DNA from: Methanobrevibacter sp. V74
GTDB taxonomy: Archaea > Methanobacteriota > Methanobacteria > Methanobacteriales > Methanobacteriaceae
Assembly: GCF_963082495.1 (NCBI RefSeq)
Contig: NZ_CAUJAN010000006.1
Span: forward strand, 36,241 to 100,240
Length of the DNA: 64,000 bases
Direction: 5' to 3'
Shown: piece by piece, positions 1 through 8,959 of the stretch
Position numbering within the stretch: position 1 is the first letter of the stretch
Layout of the letters: each line of letters begins with the position of its first letter
Made by a program: the position numbers and the translations under genes
Notes under the pieces: model-generated
What the model saw: only the letters and a program-made list of their open reading frames with translations
Told to the model about the DNA's origin: nothing
Database searches by the model: none

Positions 1-1
1 T

Positions 2-757
2 TCTCGTGCACCTGTATTATGTGCAGGCTGTCCTCACAGAGCAATGTATTATGGAATAAACCTTGCAATTGATGAATTGGGTTTAAAAACATCAGATGTA
101 ATATTTGCTTCAGATATTGGTTGTTATACTCTCGGTATCAATCCGCCATATAATGCTGCTGATTACTTATTGTCTATGGGTTCAAGTGTTGGTGATGGTT
201 GTGGATTTTCCGTTTCAACTGATCAGAAAGTAGCAAGTTTCATTGGGGATTCTACATTTTTCCATAGCGGTATTTCACCATTAATCAATGCAGTACATAA
301 TAAACATAATTTTGTCTTAACTGTTTTGGATAATAGAATTACAGCTATGACTGGTGGTCAACCAAATCCGGGCATTCCTGTTGATGGAATGGGTGATGAA
401 GCTCCTGAGGTATCTATTCGTAAATTAGCTCTTGCTTGCGGATGTGATTATGTACGGGTAATTAATCCATTTAATTTAGAACAAGTTGTTAAAACTTATA
501 AGGAAGCATTTGAAAGACAGGATACTGCAGTAATCATATCAAAAGCTCCATGTACTTTAATCAAAGGTTTAACTAAAAAACCTCCAGTTCATTTAGTTGA
601 GAAAAACTGCAATCATTGTGATAAATGTGTAAGCGCATTGGCTTGTCCGGCTATTTCAAAAGTCAATGGCAAAATTGTCATTGATGAATCACAATGTGAT
701 GGATGTAATGTGTGTATACAAGTCTGTAAATATGGTGCACTGGAAGCAGGTAGGTGA
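2..757 (+). CDS. iorA: Indolepyruvate:ferredoxin oxidoreductase alpha subunit, C-terminal part (5' end outside window)
   Basis: Open from the left edge, so only the C-terminal 250 or so residues are present. The first visible residues contain the CAGCPHR motif typical of IorA, followed by the thiamine diphosphate-binding half (GDSTFFHSG and the GGQPNPG stretch). The C-terminus carries a 2[4Fe-4S] ferredoxin domain with the Cys motifs CNHCDKC and CDGCNVC. The enzyme interconverts aryl pyruvates (indolepyruvate, phenylpyruvate) and aryl-acetyl-CoA with ferredoxin in the cytoplasm. The stop codon lies 4 nt before the beta subunit, so the two are co-transcribed. Nearby genes for an aryl-acid CoA ligase and an ACT protein (convergent strand) fit the same pathway. 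Confidence 0.93.
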   Translation, partial: SRAPVLCAGCPHRAMYYGINLAIDELGLKTSDVIFASDIGCYTLGINPPYNAADYLLSMGSSVGDGCGFSVSTDQKVASFIGDSTFFHSGISPLINAVHNKHNFVLTVLDNRITAMTGGQPNPGIPVDGMGDEAPEVSIRKLALACGCDYVRVINPFNLEQVVKTYKEAFERQDTAVIISKAPCTLIKGLTKKPPVHLVEKNCNHCDKCVSALACPAISKVNGKIVIDESQCDGCNVCIQVCKYGALEAGR

Positions 758-761
758 TAAT

Positions 762-1346
762 ATGGATAATCATTATAATATTTATATTTGTGGTGTGGGA
801 GGTCAAGGAATTATTAAAACTTCTACAATCATAGGTGAAGCTGCAATGACTCAAGGTTTGGATGTAGTGATGAGTGAAATTCACGGCATGTCTCAAAGAG
901 GAGGATCAGTTTCTACTGAATTAAAAATTGGAGGATACAACTCATCAATTATACCAAATCATGCAGCAGACATGTTACTTTCTTTTGAACCGGTTGAAAC
1001 AATAAGAGGACTTGATAAAGTAAACTCAGAAACTAAAATTGTTTACAATACTCATCCGATTATTCCATCTTCAACCAATAATCCTTATCCGAGTGTGGAC
1101 AGCATCACTAAGACTCTAAAAGAAAATTTCAATCATGTACTTCCAATTAATGGAACTCAATTGGCTATTGATGCTGGAAGTGTTTTATCTTTAAACATGG
1201 TTCTTTTAGGAGCTGTCACTGCTGATGATAAGTTTCCATTAACAAAAGAATCAGTTATTGATGCAATGAAAAATAATTTAAAACCTAAATTTCATGCAAT
1301 GAATTTAAAAGCAATTGAAAGTGGATATAAATCTATCAAAGGTTAA
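762..1346 (+). CDS. iorB: Indolepyruvate:ferredoxin oxidoreductase beta subunit
   Basis: A 194-residue protein of the pyruvate/2-oxoacid ferredoxin oxidoreductase gamma-domain family, with the glycine-rich start YICGVGGQGI and the EIHGMSQRGGSV motif. It forms the second subunit of IorAB. The open frame extends upstream to an ATG at 666, but that would overlap iorA by 92 bp; the ATG at 762 follows an AGGTGAT ribosome-binding site and gives the usual family N-terminus. In methanogens IorAB can run in the biosynthetic direction, making aryl pyruvates from aryl acids; the direction here is not shown by sequence. Confidence 0.93.
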   Translation: MDNHYNIYICGVGGQGIIKTSTIIGEAAMTQGLDVVMSEIHGMSQRGGSVSTELKIGGYNSSIIPNHAADMLLSFEPVETIRGLDKVNSETKIVYNTHPIIPSSTNNPYPSVDSITKTLKENFNHVLPINGTQLAIDAGSVLSLNMVLLGAVTADDKFPLTKESVIDAMKNNLKPKFHAMNLKAIESGYKSIKG

Positions 1347-1400
1347 ATTTTAAATAGTAATTGTAATAAAATATTATTATATAATAACAGTTGTGGTATT

Positions 1401-1679
1401 ATGGTGTATAAAATTGACAATGCTATCGTAAAAAAAGACAGGGACGGTAGAATAACACTAATCGACCCAGACAATGTTTTCAAGGATGAAGATGCGTTTA
1501 TTGCAGTTAAAAGTGATGATTTGATTACTATTCAGCTTTTAATTAACGGTATTTTACATAATGATTTTAAAAGTTGGAGAGAATTAGGAGTCATTCCTGA
1601 AAATGAGCCTCTAAAAAGCCTTTTCGTACGTTTAGGTTATTCAAAAGAGGATGTAGCTAATTTATTAAAAGAATTCTAG
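1401..1679 (+). CDS. Conserved hypothetical protein, 92 aa
   Basis: A short acidic soluble protein with no motif that I recognise. It starts with MVYKIDNAIVKKDRDGRI and has no signal peptide or membrane segment. The middle (FIAVKSDDLITIQLLING) looks like a strand-helix unit, and the C-terminus is helical. It lies 54 bp after iorB on the same strand and convergent to the ACT-domain gene, so it may belong to the iorAB transcript or have its own promoter in the AT-rich gap. Codon use looks like the flanking genes. Function unknown. Confidence 0.7.
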   Translation: MVYKIDNAIVKKDRDGRITLIDPDNVFKDEDAFIAVKSDDLITIQLLINGILHNDFKSWRELGVIPENEPLKSLFVRLGYSKEDVANLLKEF

Positions 1680-1696
1680 CTATTTTCTTTTTCACT

Positions 1697-1739
1697 ATTT
1701 TTTAAAAAATAAGTATTAGAAAAGAAGTTAATCTTTTCT
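1697..1739. terminator. Bidirectional terminator between convergent genes
   Basis: Contains the palindrome TATTTTTTAAAAAATA at 1697-1712 and a second inverted repeat AGAAAAG...CTTTTCT at 1718-1724/1733-1739 with T-runs on both strands. It lies exactly where the 1401 gene (+) and the ACT gene (-) converge. Confidence 0.5.
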
Positions 1740-2169
1740 ATAACTCTTTTATGTCTTTGTTATCTAATATTTTAATATTGGAATCTTTTAAAGCTTCAAT
1801 AGCCTTTTCCATATTCTCTAATCGCATTACAACAATGGCTTCATCTGTTTTACTACTTACAAATGCATATAAATATTCTAGATTAATATTTTTTTCATCA
1901 AAGATGGCCAATGTTGAATTTAATCCATTAGGCTCATCTGGAATTGCTAAAATAATAACTTCATTTTCTTTAACAACAAAATTATTCTTTTCGAGAGCTT
2001 CAATTGCTTTTGCATTATCTGAAACAATTAGTCTTAAAATTCCATATTTTGCAGTATCTGCAATGGATAATGCTCGAATATTAATATTCTCTTTAGCCAA
2101 TGTGTCTATTGCTTTTTTAATTCTTCCTTCTTTATTTTCAACGAAAATTGAAATTTGTTTAACTGCCAT
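1738..2169 (-). CDS. Tandem ACT-domain regulatory protein
   Basis: About 143 residues made of two ACT-like units: QISIFVENKEGRIKKAIDTLAKENINIRALSI at the N-terminus and a second with GLNSTLAIFDEKNINLEYLYAFVSS. ACT domains bind amino acids and act as sensors. The start is taken at the ATG at 2169, after a GGTGA ribosome-binding site; an upstream in-frame ATG (2199) would overlap the ligase gene. It is 4 nt downstream of the phenylacetate-CoA ligase gene. This gene pair is common next to ior genes in archaea, which suggests a role in sensing aromatic amino acids or aryl acids. The ligand is inferred. Confidence 0.85.
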   Translation of the reverse strand: MAVKQISIFVENKEGRIKKAIDTLAKENINIRALSIADTAKYGILRLIVSDNAKAIEALEKNNFVVKENEVIILAIPDEPNGLNSTLAIFDEKNINLEYLYAFVSSKTDEAIVVMRLENMEKAIEALKDSNIKILDNKDIKEL

Positions 2170-2173
2170 GTTT

Positions 2174-3478
2174 TCACCTTTCAAAGTCTCTTTCATCAAT
2201 TACACGAATAGCTTTACCTTCACTTCTTGGAAGTGATTCCGGTTCACAAATAGTCACATCCATTCTAAGTCCTGTTTCTGATCTGATGGATGATTGAATT
2301 TCTTTTTCCACTCTTTCCATTTCTTTCATTTCATCGGAGAATAGTTCTTTTGTAGCTTCTACTCTAACTTCAACTTCATCTAAAATATCCGGTCTTGTTA
2401 CATGGATTAAGTAATTAGGGGTAATTCCACTAACTTTAAGCAATGCTTTTTCAATTTGTGATGGGAAAACCATAACTCCTTTGATTTTTAGCATATCATC
2501 ACTTCTTCCAGTGATTCTTGTCATTCTAACAGTAGTCCTTCCACATTCACATTTTTCACCAACAAGTGAGGTCAGATCTTTTGTTCTAAATCTTAGAATA
2601 GGCATTCCAGTTTTAGTTAATGAGGTTAATACAAGTTCTCCTTTTTCACCATAATCAAGTGTTTCTCCAGTTTCAGAGTCGATAATTTCAGGGTAGAAAT
2701 GGTCATCTTGAATGTGCATGCCGTTTTGTTCACCACATTCCTGAGCAATACCTGGCCCCATAACCTCTGTTAATCCATAAATGTTATGTGTTTTAATTCC
2801 AAGGGAGTTTTCGATTCTATTTCTCATTTCAGTGGTCCACATTTCAGCTCCATGTATACCTGCTTTTAAGTTAATGTTTTTGAGAGGGATTCCGGCTTTT
2901 TCTCTGGATTCTCCAAGATACATTGCATATGAAGGAGTACAAGTTAAAATATCACTTTGGAAATCTATCATTGTATCTAATTGTCTTTTTGTGTTACCTG
3001 CTGAAATTGGGATAGTTATTGCACCCATTCTATTTCCTCCGTGGTGAATGCCAAATCCTCCGGTAAATAATCCGTATCCGTATGCATTTTGAATAATGTA
3101 TTCTTTTTCGGTACCTGCCATTTTAAGTCCACGTGCAATACATTCTCCCCAGATATCTAAGTCATTTTGAGTGTATGCGGTTACAGTTGGTTTTCCAGTG
3201 GTTCCGGATGATGCATGAACTTCTACGATTTCATCACGAGGTACCGCAAGCAATCCTAGGGGATATGCCTGTCTTAAGTCACTTTTTGTTGTAAATGGGA
3301 TTTTTTCAATATCTTTCAATGTTTTAATATCTTCTGGTTTTAAATTAATTTCATCAAAACGTTTTCTATAAAACTCTACATTTTCATATGCGAGTCTTAC
3401 AGTTTTTTTAAGTCTTTTAAGTTGAATTTCCTCTTTATTTTCTTTACTCATACATTCTGCTTCTTCATTCCAAAACAT
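2174..3478 (-). CDS. paaK: Phenylacetate-CoA ligase family protein
   Basis: A 434-residue adenylate-forming enzyme. The P-loop-like AMP-binding motif SSGTTGKPT is near residue 90, the [10 protein letters not shown] motif is central, and the RTKDLT and [11 protein letters not shown] motifs mark the C-terminal lid. It activates phenylacetate or related aryl acids to CoA thioesters with ATP in the cytoplasm. The start at 3478 gives [10 protein letters not shown], matching the usual PaaK N-terminus; an ATG 18 bp upstream is less likely. Together with IorAB this would allow exogenous aryl acids to be turned into aromatic amino acids, a known ability of methanogens; its use here is inferred. Confidence 0.9.
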   Translation of the reverse strand: MFWNEEAECMSKENKEEIQLKRLKKTVRLAYENVEFYRKRFDEINLKPEDIKTLKDIEKIPFTTKSDLRQAYPLGLLAVPRDEIVEVHASSGTTGKPTVTAYTQNDLDIWGECIARGLKMAGTEKEYIIQNAYGYGLFTGGFGIHHGGNRMGAITIPISAGNTKRQLDTMIDFQSDILTCTPSYAMYLGESREKAGIPLKNINLKAGIHGAEMWTTEMRNRIENSLGIKTHNIYGLTEVMGPGIAQECGEQNGMHIQDDHFYPEIIDSETGETLDYGEKGELVLTSLTKTGMPILRFRTKDLTSLVGEKCECGRTTVRMTRITGRSDDMLKIKGVMVFPSQIEKALLKVSGITPNYLIHVTRPDILDEVEVRVEATKELFSDEMKEMERVEKEIQSSIRSETGLRMDVTICEPESLPRSEGKAIRVIDERDFER

Positions 3479-3697
3479 GATATCCCTATTTATCAAATTT
3501 TTCTCAATATGTTAAATATCCAATTTAGTTCATATAAAACTTTGTTATGCAGTTTAATTTTCATAATTAAATTTTTTTACACATGTTATCTGATATTGAT
3601 TTTATCTTCTCAAATATTAATTAAAAGAAAATATTTACTTTATATTATATATCATCTTTTTATAGCTATCAAATAATAAATTCAAGTTCTGATTAAT

Positions 3698-3784
3698 ATG
3701 TATGACAAATTTAAACAAGGCATATTGGAATTTGAACAGAGAAACTATGAAAATGCATTTAATCATTTTGAAAAATGCTTTTAA
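3698..3784 (+). CDS. Micro-ORF resembling one TPR helix pair (possible gene remnant)
   Basis: This 28-residue frame reads FKQGILEFEQRNYENAFNHF, which has the spacing of a single tetratricopeptide repeat. It has no clear ribosome-binding site and ends abruptly. It is probably a decayed fragment of a TPR protein, or a chance frame; nothing around it completes the protein. Confidence 0.2.
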   Translation: MYDKFKQGILEFEQRNYENAFNHFEKCF

Positions 3785-4028
3785 ATATCCATAAAAGTGA
3801 AACGCCCATCGGATCATTACAAACCATAAGATATAATATATATTAAAATTAATAACCGGCCGACTTTTCCATTTAAACCGTTTAAAAAAATTTCAATTTA
3901 TGGAAAAATATCTTCAAAGCACTATTTCAAGTGTAAAAAGCACTCCGAACATTAAATAATCTCTCTCCAATTCCAAAATCAAAATTTTAAAAAATCACAT
4001 TATTGGACAGACTCGACATATATTTTTC
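3785..4028. other. Non-coding AT-rich spacer
   Basis: Between paaK (ending upstream on the minus strand) and the symporter there is about 800 bp with only two micro-ORFs. This part shows no frame longer than about 20 codons with coding character, and no clear repeat or RNA fold beyond a CGGCCG palindrome near 3857. Confidence 0.4.
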
Positions 4029-4193
4029 ATGATTGTGGAGAAATTATTAAAATTTATTCTTTATGGTCGACTTTCTGAGGATTTAAATGCACAATCATTA
4101 TTGGCTCAGGAGTTAGATTTGTCAATTGATGAAGCATTAAAAATCATGTTTGATTTTAAAGAAAATGATAAAATCTTTGGCGAAACCTATTGA
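4029..4193 (+). CDS. Small hypothetical protein, 54 aa
   Basis: Reads MIVEKLLKFILYGRLSEDLN, followed by a helix-rich segment ending in FGETY. The pattern (leucine-rich helix, polar turn, ELDLSIDEALKIMFDF helix) resembles a short DNA-binding helical bundle or winged-helix half, and codon use is coding-like. No strong ribosome-binding site is visible. It may be a real small protein, or a fragment of a regulator lying ahead of the symporter gene. No family recognised. Confidence 0.35.
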   Translation: MIVEKLLKFILYGRLSEDLNAQSLLAQELDLSIDEALKIMFDFKENDKIFGETY

Positions 4194-4294
4194 GTTAATT
4201 ATTTTGTTGTATAAATTAACATAATGTTTAAATATTTTTTTAATTAAATATGTAATTGGAATAATTTTATTATTATTTTTAGAGGTAATTATTT

Positions 4295-5905
4295 ATGGAC
4301 GTTATGATTTTAGCAATAATATTTATAGTGTACATATTTACCTTAGTATTTGTAGGATATTATGCCTATAAACAAACTAATTCTTCTGAAGACTTCATGA
4401 TTGCTGGTAAAGATACTCACCCATTTATCATGGCAATGAGTTATGGTGCAACTTTCATATCCACGGCAGCTATTGTAGGTTTTGGAGGAGTGGCTGGTGA
4501 ATATGGAATGAGTGTTTTATGGCTTGCATTCTTAAATATTATTGTTGGTGTATTTATTGCATTTGTATTTTTAGGAAAAAGAACTCGTCGTATGGGTCAT
4601 GCATTAGGGTCTTTGACCTTTCCTGAATTTTTAGGAAAGAGATTCGATTCTAAATTTATCCATTATACTTCAGGGTTAATTATATTTTGCGCAATGCCAT
4701 TATATGCAGCTGTAGTTTTAATCGGAGCTGCAAGATTTTTGGAATCTTCTTTATTAATTGATTTCAGTATTGCACTTTTAATCTTGTCAATTATTATTAC
4801 ATTTTATGTATTATTTGGAGGAATACGTGGTGTAATGTATACTGATGCATTACAAGGAACAATCATGGTTGTTGCAATGCTATTCTTACTTGTATTTGTC
4901 TATTGGTTGCTTGGAGGAGTTGATACTGCAAACACTGCTTTAACAAACATGGTTAATTTATACCCTGCCGAAGCCACTGCAAAAGGAGGTACGGGATGGA
5001 CCGCATTTCCAGAGTTCGGAACACCGTTCTGGTGGTCTCTTGTATCATCTACTTTAATTGGCGTAGGTATTGGTGTACTGGCACAACCTTCCTTGATCGT
5101 AAGATTCATGACAGTTAAATCAGATAAAGAATTAAACCGGTCTGTTTTAATAGGGGGTATATTCATCGCAATCATGCCAACAACAGCTTATATTGTCGGA
5201 TCTCTTTCAAATGTCTACTTCTTTGAAAAATTAGGCAAAATCGCAGTAGATGTAGTTGGAGGAAACATCGACAAAATCATTCCAACATTTATCACAATGG
5301 CACTGCCTGAATGGTTTGTATATATCTTCTTACTATCCTTAATTGCAGCTGCAATGTCAACAATATCTTCACAATTACATACTCAGGGAACTGCATTTGG
5401 TGTAGACATTTATGGAACAATAAGAAATAAATCCAAACAAAAACTAGATCAGGTAAGTATTTCAAGAATTGGTATTTTAATAGCCATTATTTCAGCATTG
5501 GTAATGGCTTTTTCACTTCCAGGAAGTGTGGTTGCATTAGGCACAAGTTTATTTTTTGAAATTTGTGCAGCTGCATTTTTGCCAGTATTTTTAGGTGCTC
5601 TTTACTGGAAAGGAATTACAAAACTTGGAGCTATTGCTGGAATATTGTCTGGAACTTTTGTAAGTTTATTCTGGATGGTATTTGTATTTGCAAAAACAGC
5701 TACTGGACTTGGAATATGCAAATTCATTTTTGGTGTGAATACTTTATTATCCGTTGCACCATGGCCATATATTGATGTAATGTTAATAGCAGTGCCGATT
5801 TCAACAATTTTTGTTATTGTAGTAAGTTTACTTACCAAGCCTCCTGCTCAAGAGGTTATTGATAATGCATTTAAAGATATAAATAAAAGAGGAAGTGATG
5901 CTTAA
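4295..5905 (+). CDS. Sodium:solute symporter (SSS family)
   Basis: A 536-residue membrane protein with about 13 hydrophobic segments. The N-terminus has the family signature region SSEDFMIAGKDTHPFIMAMSYGATFISTAAIVG, and GGIRGVMYTDALQG in the middle is a diagnostic SSS motif. It couples Na+ influx to uptake of a small solute; the substrate cannot be read from sequence. The ATG is preceded by AGAGGTAATT. A 37-residue membrane peptide gene overlaps its stop by one base (TAATG), a pairing typical of this subfamily. Confidence 0.9.
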   Translation: MDVMILAIIFIVYIFTLVFVGYYAYKQTNSSEDFMIAGKDTHPFIMAMSYGATFISTAAIVGFGGVAGEYGMSVLWLAFLNIIVGVFIAFVFLGKRTRRMGHALGSLTFPEFLGKRFDSKFIHYTSGLIIFCAMPLYAAVVLIGAARFLESSLLIDFSIALLILSIIITFYVLFGGIRGVMYTDALQGTIMVVAMLFLLVFVYWLLGGVDTANTALTNMVNLYPAEATAKGGTGWTAFPEFGTPFWWSLVSSTLIGVGIGVLAQPSLIVRFMTVKSDKELNRSVLIGGIFIAIMPTTAYIVGSLSNVYFFEKLGKIAVDVVGGNIDKIIPTFITMALPEWFVYIFLLSLIAAAMSTISSQLHTQGTAFGVDIYGTIRNKSKQKLDQVSISRIGILIAIISALVMAFSLPGSVVALGTSLFFEICAAAFLPVFLGALYWKGITKLGAIAGILSGTFVSLFWMVFVFAKTATGLGICKFIFGVNTLLSVAPWPYIDVMLIAVPISTIFVIVVSLLTKPPAQEVIDNAFKDINKRGSDA

Positions 5906-6018
5906 TGATGATTTTCGGAATAGAAGATCCTGGAATTTGGGGTGTTTATTTAGGAATTATCTTATCTACACTTTTATGCATTGTTTATGGTATTATGTAT
6001 TGGAACAAAGACGAGTAA
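5905..6018 (+). CDS. Symporter small accessory protein, 37 aa
   Basis: Starts MMIFGIEDPGIWGVYLGIIL, continues through one membrane segment, and ends in the basic-acidic tail YWNKDE. The first ATG overlaps the symporter stop codon by one base; a second ATG follows at 5908, so translation is probably coupled. Short one-helix peptides encoded directly after SSS symporters are a known family of accessory subunits; this one has the expected IEDPG...W N-terminal motif. Role (stability or activity of the transporter) is inferred from context. Confidence 0.75.
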   Translation: MMIFGIEDPGIWGVYLGIILSTLLCIVYGIMYWNKDE

Positions 6019-6043
6019 TTCAATTACTCTCTTATTTTTTATT

Positions 6044-6580
6044 TTAATATTTGAAACAGTCTTTCTGATGATTGTCTATAATTCCAACAGATTCTAAATA
6101 GGAATAGATTATTGTCGGTCCAACGAATTTCATTCCACGTTTTTTCAAATCTTTAGAAATCTCTTTAGATAAATCGGATTCAGTTAAAAATTCTGCTTTT
6201 ATGATGTTGCCATCTGTAAAAGACCATATATATTCATTAAAACTTCCAAACTCTTGTTGAATTTCAACAAATACACAGGCATTGTTAATTGCTGAGGTAA
6301 TTTTACCTTTATGGCGGATGATCCCTTTATTTTCCAAAAGTTCATTAATTTTATCTTCATCATACTTAGATACTTTTTCAACATTAAAGTTATCAAAAGC
6401 CTTTTTGAAGTTTTCACGTTTTTTTAGGATAGTTATCCATGAAAGTCCTGCTTGAAAAGATTCTAAAACAAGCATTTCAAATAGTTCCCTATCATCATGA
6501 GTTGCCACGCCCCATTCTTCATCATGATACCTTATATACAACTCATCATCACCTGTCCAAGTGCATCGATTTTTATTCAT
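6044..6580 (-). CDS. tag: DNA-3-methyladenine glycosylase I
   Basis: A 178-residue Tag-family protein. Family motifs are present: CTWTGDDELYIRYHDEEWGV at the N-terminus, the catalytic-region stretch LESFQAGLSWITILKKRE, and the C-terminal MKFVGPTIIYSYLESVGIIDNH with a zinc-binding His. It removes 3-methyladenine from alkylated DNA. Monocistronic, convergent to the symporter pair. Length matches the family. Confidence 0.92.
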   Translation of the reverse strand: MNKNRCTWTGDDELYIRYHDEEWGVATHDDRELFEMLVLESFQAGLSWITILKKRENFKKAFDNFNVEKVSKYDEDKINELLENKGIIRHKGKITSAINNACVFVEIQQEFGSFNEYIWSFTDGNIIKAEFLTESDLSKEISKDLKKRGMKFVGPTIIYSYLESVGIIDNHQKDCFKY

Positions 6581-6774
6581 AGAAATATTATTGAAAATTT
6601 AGTTTAAATAAATTTCTAAAAAATAGAGGAATCTATATTTCTGAATTTTATTTTTTAACTTTGCAATACCTTTTTCATTGGTTTTTGATTTCTAGGTTTT
6701 ACCATCATGCTTTTTAGCTGATTTTTGCATATATCTTTATAGTTTATTAATCTTATTTTAAATTAGTGATAAAA

Positions 6775-7491
6775 ATGAATGAATTATTTGAGAATTTTAA
6801 TCGTATTGAGATACATGACCCTGAATTTCATGAAATTTTCAAAAACTTTGCATTTAATGAAGTTTTTGAATATTCTAATTTAAGTGAAAAAGAATCTATT
6901 CTTGTTATTTTGGCATCTTTAATCGCTTGTCAATCACCTAAAGCATTTAAAAAAATATTTCTTTCTGCTTTAGATAAAGAAATTTCTCCTGAAGAGGTTA
7001 AAGAGTTACTTTATCAATCGGTACCTTATGTTGGTTTTGGCCGTGCCCATAACTTTTTCGGCATTGTTATTAAAGTATTTGATAAAAAAGGAATTGAATT
7101 GCCTTTAGGTAATAGGGCGAATATTACTTCTGAAAATAGATATCAAAAAGGTCGTGAAATTCAAGAGAGTTATTTTGGAAGCGAAGTGGTTGAAATGATC
7201 AACGATACAACTCCCGAGGGTCAAAAACATTTCAATACCTTTTTAGAAGGTTTTTGTTTTGGTGATTTCTATTCACGTGATGGTTTAAATGATAACCAAA
7301 GAGAATTGATAACATTTGTTTTTATTGCAACTTTAGGAGGGTGTGAAAATCAGCTTAAAGGTCATATTCAAGCTAATTTAACACTAGGAAATACTAAAGA
7401 AATATTGATTTCCACCATAACAATTATTTTGCCCTATATCGGTTTTCCAAGATCTTTCAATGCTTTAAGTCTTATTAATGGGGCATGTTGA
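6775..7491 (+). CDS. Carboxymuconolactone decarboxylase family protein
   Basis: A 238-residue protein with two related AhpD/CMD-like halves. The first has EKESILVILASLIACQSPKAFKKIFLSAL and the second has DNQRELITFVFIATLGGCENQLKGHIQANL. The AhpD CxxC pair is not seen; a single Cys sits in each half, so peroxidase-type chemistry is uncertain. Start taken at the ATG at 6775 with AGTGAT just upstream rather than the GTG at 6766 inside that site. Likely a small-molecule redox or decarboxylase-related enzyme; true substrate unknown. Confidence 0.8.
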   Translation: MNELFENFNRIEIHDPEFHEIFKNFAFNEVFEYSNLSEKESILVILASLIACQSPKAFKKIFLSALDKEISPEEVKELLYQSVPYVGFGRAHNFFGIVIKVFDKKGIELPLGNRANITSENRYQKGREIQESYFGSEVVEMINDTTPEGQKHFNTFLEGFCFGDFYSRDGLNDNQRELITFVFIATLGGCENQLKGHIQANLTLGNTKEILISTITIILPYIGFPRSFNALSLINGAC

Positions 7492-7536
7492 TATCTTTTT
7501 ATATTATGTTGTTTATAATAATCAATAGGTGAGATT

Positions 7537-8919
7537 ATGAGATATAAATGTACAGTTTGTGGTTATATTCATGATGAAGAAGCAACAGGCATATTATTGA
7601 AAGATTTAGACAAATGCCCTATCTGTGGTCAACCTATTTCTAAATTTGTCAAGTTGGAAGAATCTCCATTAAATGAAAGTACCGAATTAACTGTATCTGA
7701 TTTATCTTATGATAGAGATTTTGCAAAAAGTGATGTTGAAATCAGGTTCATGGATGAAATTCACCAGATGGCTGTAAATGGCCAATCAGTAGTGTCTGCA
7801 ATGTACACGGAATTGCCAATGCCAAATTGGGATGAAATTTTGATTTTAGGCAATCAATTAAATCCGCAACCATTGGAATCTGATGTTAATGTAAATACTC
7901 AAACAATCATCGGCAAAAATGCAAAAAAACCATTAATTATTGAATCTCCAATTTATATTGCTCACATGTCTTTCGGTGCATTATCTAGGGAAACAAAAAT
8001 TTCACTTGCTAAAGGAGGGGCAGGCATTAAAACAGCTCAATGTAGTGGTGAAGGAGGAATATTGCCTGATGAAATGAAAAATGCTTATAAATTCATATTT
8101 GAGTATGTTCCTAATCAATATTCAGTAACTGAATATAATTTGAAAAATGTTGATGCAATTGAAATTAAAATAGGCCAATCAACTAAACCGGGTCTTGGAG
8201 GTCAACTTCCGGGGGATAAAGTAACTTCTCAAATTGCTGAAATTAGAGGAAAAATGATTGGTGAAGATATTCACTCTCCTGCAACATTGCCTAATGTTTC
8301 AACAAAAGAAGACTTAAGGGATTTAGTCGACGATTTAAGAGAATGTTCTCAGGTTCCAATCGGCATTAAATTTGCAGCAGGTAGAATCGAAGAAGATTTA
8401 GAATATATTCTGCATGCTCAACCGGATTTCATAACAATTGATGGTCGTGGAGGATCAACCGGTGCAAGCCCAAAATTAATCAGAGATTCTACTTCTGTTC
8501 CAACAATATTTGCACTTTCACGAGCTCGTAAATATTTAGATGAACATGAAAGCGGCATTGATTTAACCATAACTGGGGGGTTGAGAGTGTCTTCTGACTT
8601 TGCAAAAGCTCTTGCTATGGGTGCTAATGCAGTAGCTATTGGTACTGCTGTTATGATGGCTGCAGCTTGCCAACAATATAAAATTTGTGAGGGTGGAAAC
8701 TGTCCAGTAGGTGTTGCAACTCAAGATGATGATTTGCGTAAAAGATTAAAAATCGAAATTGCTTCTAAAAGAGTTGAAAATTTTTTAAGAGTTTCTAATG
8801 ATGAACTAAAGACTTTTGCACGAATTACTGGCCATAATGATGTACATGATTTAAATATTAATGATTTATGCACAATCAATTCTGAAATATCCAATTACAC
8901 TGATATCAGACATGTTTAA
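7537..8919 (+). CDS. Rubredoxin-like domain fused to glutamate synthase-type FMN-binding domain
   Basis: Of 460 residues, the first 45 form a rubredoxin-type metal knuckle (KCTVCGYIHD and KCPICGQP, two CxxC pairs). The rest is the FMN/[3Fe-4S] synthase domain of glutamate synthase: AHMSFGALSRETKISLAKG, SVTEYNLKNVDAIEIKIGQS, GRGGSTGASPKL, and a C-terminal CEGGNCPVGVATQ cluster motif. No glutaminase domain is fused. In archaea such split enzymes can use ammonia from separate subunits or act as flavoprotein oxidoreductases; the rubredoxin domain suggests ferredoxin/rubredoxin electron input. Start has a GGTGA ribosome-binding site. Confidence 0.85.
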   Translation: MRYKCTVCGYIHDEEATGILLKDLDKCPICGQPISKFVKLEESPLNESTELTVSDLSYDRDFAKSDVEIRFMDEIHQMAVNGQSVVSAMYTELPMPNWDEILILGNQLNPQPLESDVNVNTQTIIGKNAKKPLIIESPIYIAHMSFGALSRETKISLAKGGAGIKTAQCSGEGGILPDEMKNAYKFIFEYVPNQYSVTEYNLKNVDAIEIKIGQSTKPGLGGQLPGDKVTSQIAEIRGKMIGEDIHSPATLPNVSTKEDLRDLVDDLRECSQVPIGIKFAAGRIEEDLEYILHAQPDFITIDGRGGSTGASPKLIRDSTSVPTIFALSRARKYLDEHESGIDLTITGGLRVSSDFAKALAMGANAVAIGTAVMMAAACQQYKICEGGNCPVGVATQDDDLRKRLKIEIASKRVENFLRVSNDELKTFARITGHNDVHDLNINDLCTINSEISNYTDIRHV

Positions 8920-8934
8920 TTAAAAAAATAATGT

Positions 8935-8959
8935 GTATTAATGTTTTAGACATTAATAC
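8935..8959. terminator. Hairpin terminator between convergent genes
   Basis: A perfect 9-bp inverted repeat GTATTAATG...CATTAATAC around a 7-nt loop. It overlaps the last codons of the flavin split-barrel pseudogene on the minus strand and follows the glutamate synthase-like gene on the plus strand. Confidence 0.5.
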
